A stretch of 8,797 bases of DNA, from NCBI GenBank assembly GCA_022706175.1, contig JAKJDB010000078.1, positions 1 to 8,797 of the forward strand, given 5' to 3'. Both the position numbers and the translations under genes were made by a program. Shown here one piece after another: positions 8,069 to 8,797 of the stretch. This DNA is from Candidatus Zhuqueibacterota bacterium (lineage in GTDB: Bacteria > KSB1 > UBA2214). Each line of letters opens with the position of its first letter. The stretch's first letter is position 1. A model generated the notes under the pieces. The model did no database searches and was not told the DNA's origin. It worked only from the letters and a program-made list of their open reading frames with translations.

Positions 8069-8797
8069 ATGAGAAAAAAGCGCATGCTGTTCACGGCTTT
8101 GCTTGCAGTCGTTTTGGTGAACCGATGTGGGGATCAGCCGGCAGACCAAGCAACTCGTCTAACCTTCTGTTGCCGTGAGAAGAACGATCTGTATCAGATT
8201 GTATCTCAATCAAAAGCCGTCCCCTGTGTACGATGCGAAACCGCGGAGCAGGCCATCTCTGCAGCGCCACAGGGATCCGCGGTGCTTATTCTGGCAGAGG
8301 GCTATCCGGACCAGCCTACACAGATCAACCCCGCGTTGCTGACCATTGCGCGCAAAAAAGGTTTGCGCATGTACTTGGAGTTTCCCGCATCTTTCCCCGG
8401 CCTTGCGGTGGATTCGGTCAAGACTACGCGCTATGAACGAGCGGTGGTTTCGTCGGAATTTTTTTCCCCGGATCTCAAACCGTTAACCATTCTCGCTGTT
8501 CATGATTGTCATTACACTCCATTCCATGCTCCTGCGCCTCATCTGTCGCTCTCACGCGTCGCCGGGTTCGATCATGCGATCTATGGACTGGGCAAAGAGA
8601 CCTGGCCGCTGTTGACGTTTTATCCGGACAGCGCTGTTTTAATCTCTTCAACTAAACTGAGTCAGTTTGTCAGCGCAAGATATGCGCCTGAAGCAGCCTG
8701 GTCCATCATCTGGCAAAAAATACTCGGCTGGGCCTGCCCGGGCGTTGGGGCTATTGAGCTGAAGTGGACAGCCACGGTTCGCCCTTCAGCTCAATAG
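8069..8797 (+). CDS. Exported protein of unknown function, apparently only the N-terminal domain of a larger protein
   Basis: 242 residues to a TAG that is the last codon of the window. The N-terminus (MRKKRMLFTALLAVVLVNRCG) is a basic, hydrophobic export signal followed by a cysteine, as in lipoproteins. However, the residue before the cysteine is arginine, so the lipobox is poor. The body alternates strands and helices: SAVLILAEGYPDQP, then KKGLRMYLEFP, VAGFDHAIYGLG (AGFD from 165) and SQFVSARYAPEAAWSIIW (RYAP at 204-207). It ends WTATVRP then SAQ. I recall this pattern as the front domain of longer proteins in bacterial glycan-degradation loci, continuing well past the VRP motif; that is memory, not a search result. 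The final three residues and the stop lie in the second arm of a perfect inverted repeat, so the 3' end is suspect. It sits one base after the GH106-type gene and is probably in the same operon. No catalytic residues can be assigned. Confidence 0.6.
   Translation: MRKKRMLFTALLAVVLVNRCGDQPADQATRLTFCCREKNDLYQIVSQSKAVPCVRCETAEQAISAAPQGSAVLILAEGYPDQPTQINPALLTIARKKGLRMYLEFPASFPGLAVDSVKTTRYERAVVSSEFFSPDLKPLTILAVHDCHYTPFHAPAPHLSLSRVAGFDHAIYGLGKETWPLLTFYPDSAVLISSTKLSQFVSARYAPEAAWSIIWQKILGWACPGVGAIELKWTATVRPSAQ
8751..8797. repeat. Perfect 14-bp inverted repeat at the window edge
   Basis: CTATTGAGCTGAAG at 8751-8764 is exactly the reverse complement of CTTCAGCTCAATAG at 8784-8797, with a 19-base loop between. 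The second arm ends at the last base of the window. Pairing stops on the inner side (T8765 against C8783), and the outer side cannot be read. There is no T tract in view, so a rho-independent terminator is not supported. A fold-back (inverted chimera) at a contig end is the likelier reading. Confidence 0.85.

Noticed and set aside
8751..8797. Rho-independent terminator at the end of the operon
   Set aside because: The stem is AT/GC mixed, the loop is 19 bases, no T tract is visible, and the stem runs through the coding frame. A fold-back artefact fits better.
1..8797. CRISPR array, tRNA, rRNA, insertion sequence, phage or toxin-antitoxin genes
   Set aside because: No regularly spaced repeats, RNA gene signatures, transposase motifs or terminal repeats flanking a gene were seen. 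Coding sequence covers almost all of the window.

Overview
The window reads as one compact plus-strand operon of five genes with essentially no intergenic DNA. The junctions are an ATGA overlap at 1392-1395, an ATGA or 16-base overlap at 3827-3842, a GTGA overlap or 14-base gap near 5008-5026, and a 1-base gap at 8068. The content is moderately GC-rich. There is no SusC/SusD pair, regulator, RNA gene or mobile element to place it taxonomically. Exported multidomain glycosidases and a bacterial mannosyltransferase-like membrane protein suggest an uncultured Gram-negative glycan degrader, for example from the FCB/PVC/KSB1 type lineages. That placement is inference only.

Layout: (1) 1-1395, the 3' part of an integral-membrane GT39/PMT-like glycosyltransferase with a helical, TPR-like tail, open at its 5' end. 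(2) 1392-3842, a secreted, divergent GH67-like (alpha-glucuronidase-type) protein with an extra C-terminal module. (3) 3827-5011, a secreted BNR/Asp-box beta-propeller of the sialidase-like superfamily. (4) 5026-8067, a large secreted GH106-type (alpha-L-rhamnosidase family) protein with a C-terminal GH2-like sugar-binding domain. (5) 8069-8797, an exported protein that looks like only the N-terminal part of a larger protein.

Together, genes 2-4 suggest stepwise removal of uronic acid, rhamnose and possibly another acidic sugar from a complex acidic glycan (plant-cell-wall, exudate-gum or algal type) outside the cytoplasm. The substrate cannot be fixed from sequence. The most notable structural oddity is the right edge. 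The last 47 bases are a perfect 14-bp inverted repeat around a 19-base loop, and the second arm supplies both the last residues and the stop codon of gene 5. This looks more like a fold-back artefact at a contig edge than a natural gene end. Because gene 1 is also open at base 1, the window may be a complete short contig.
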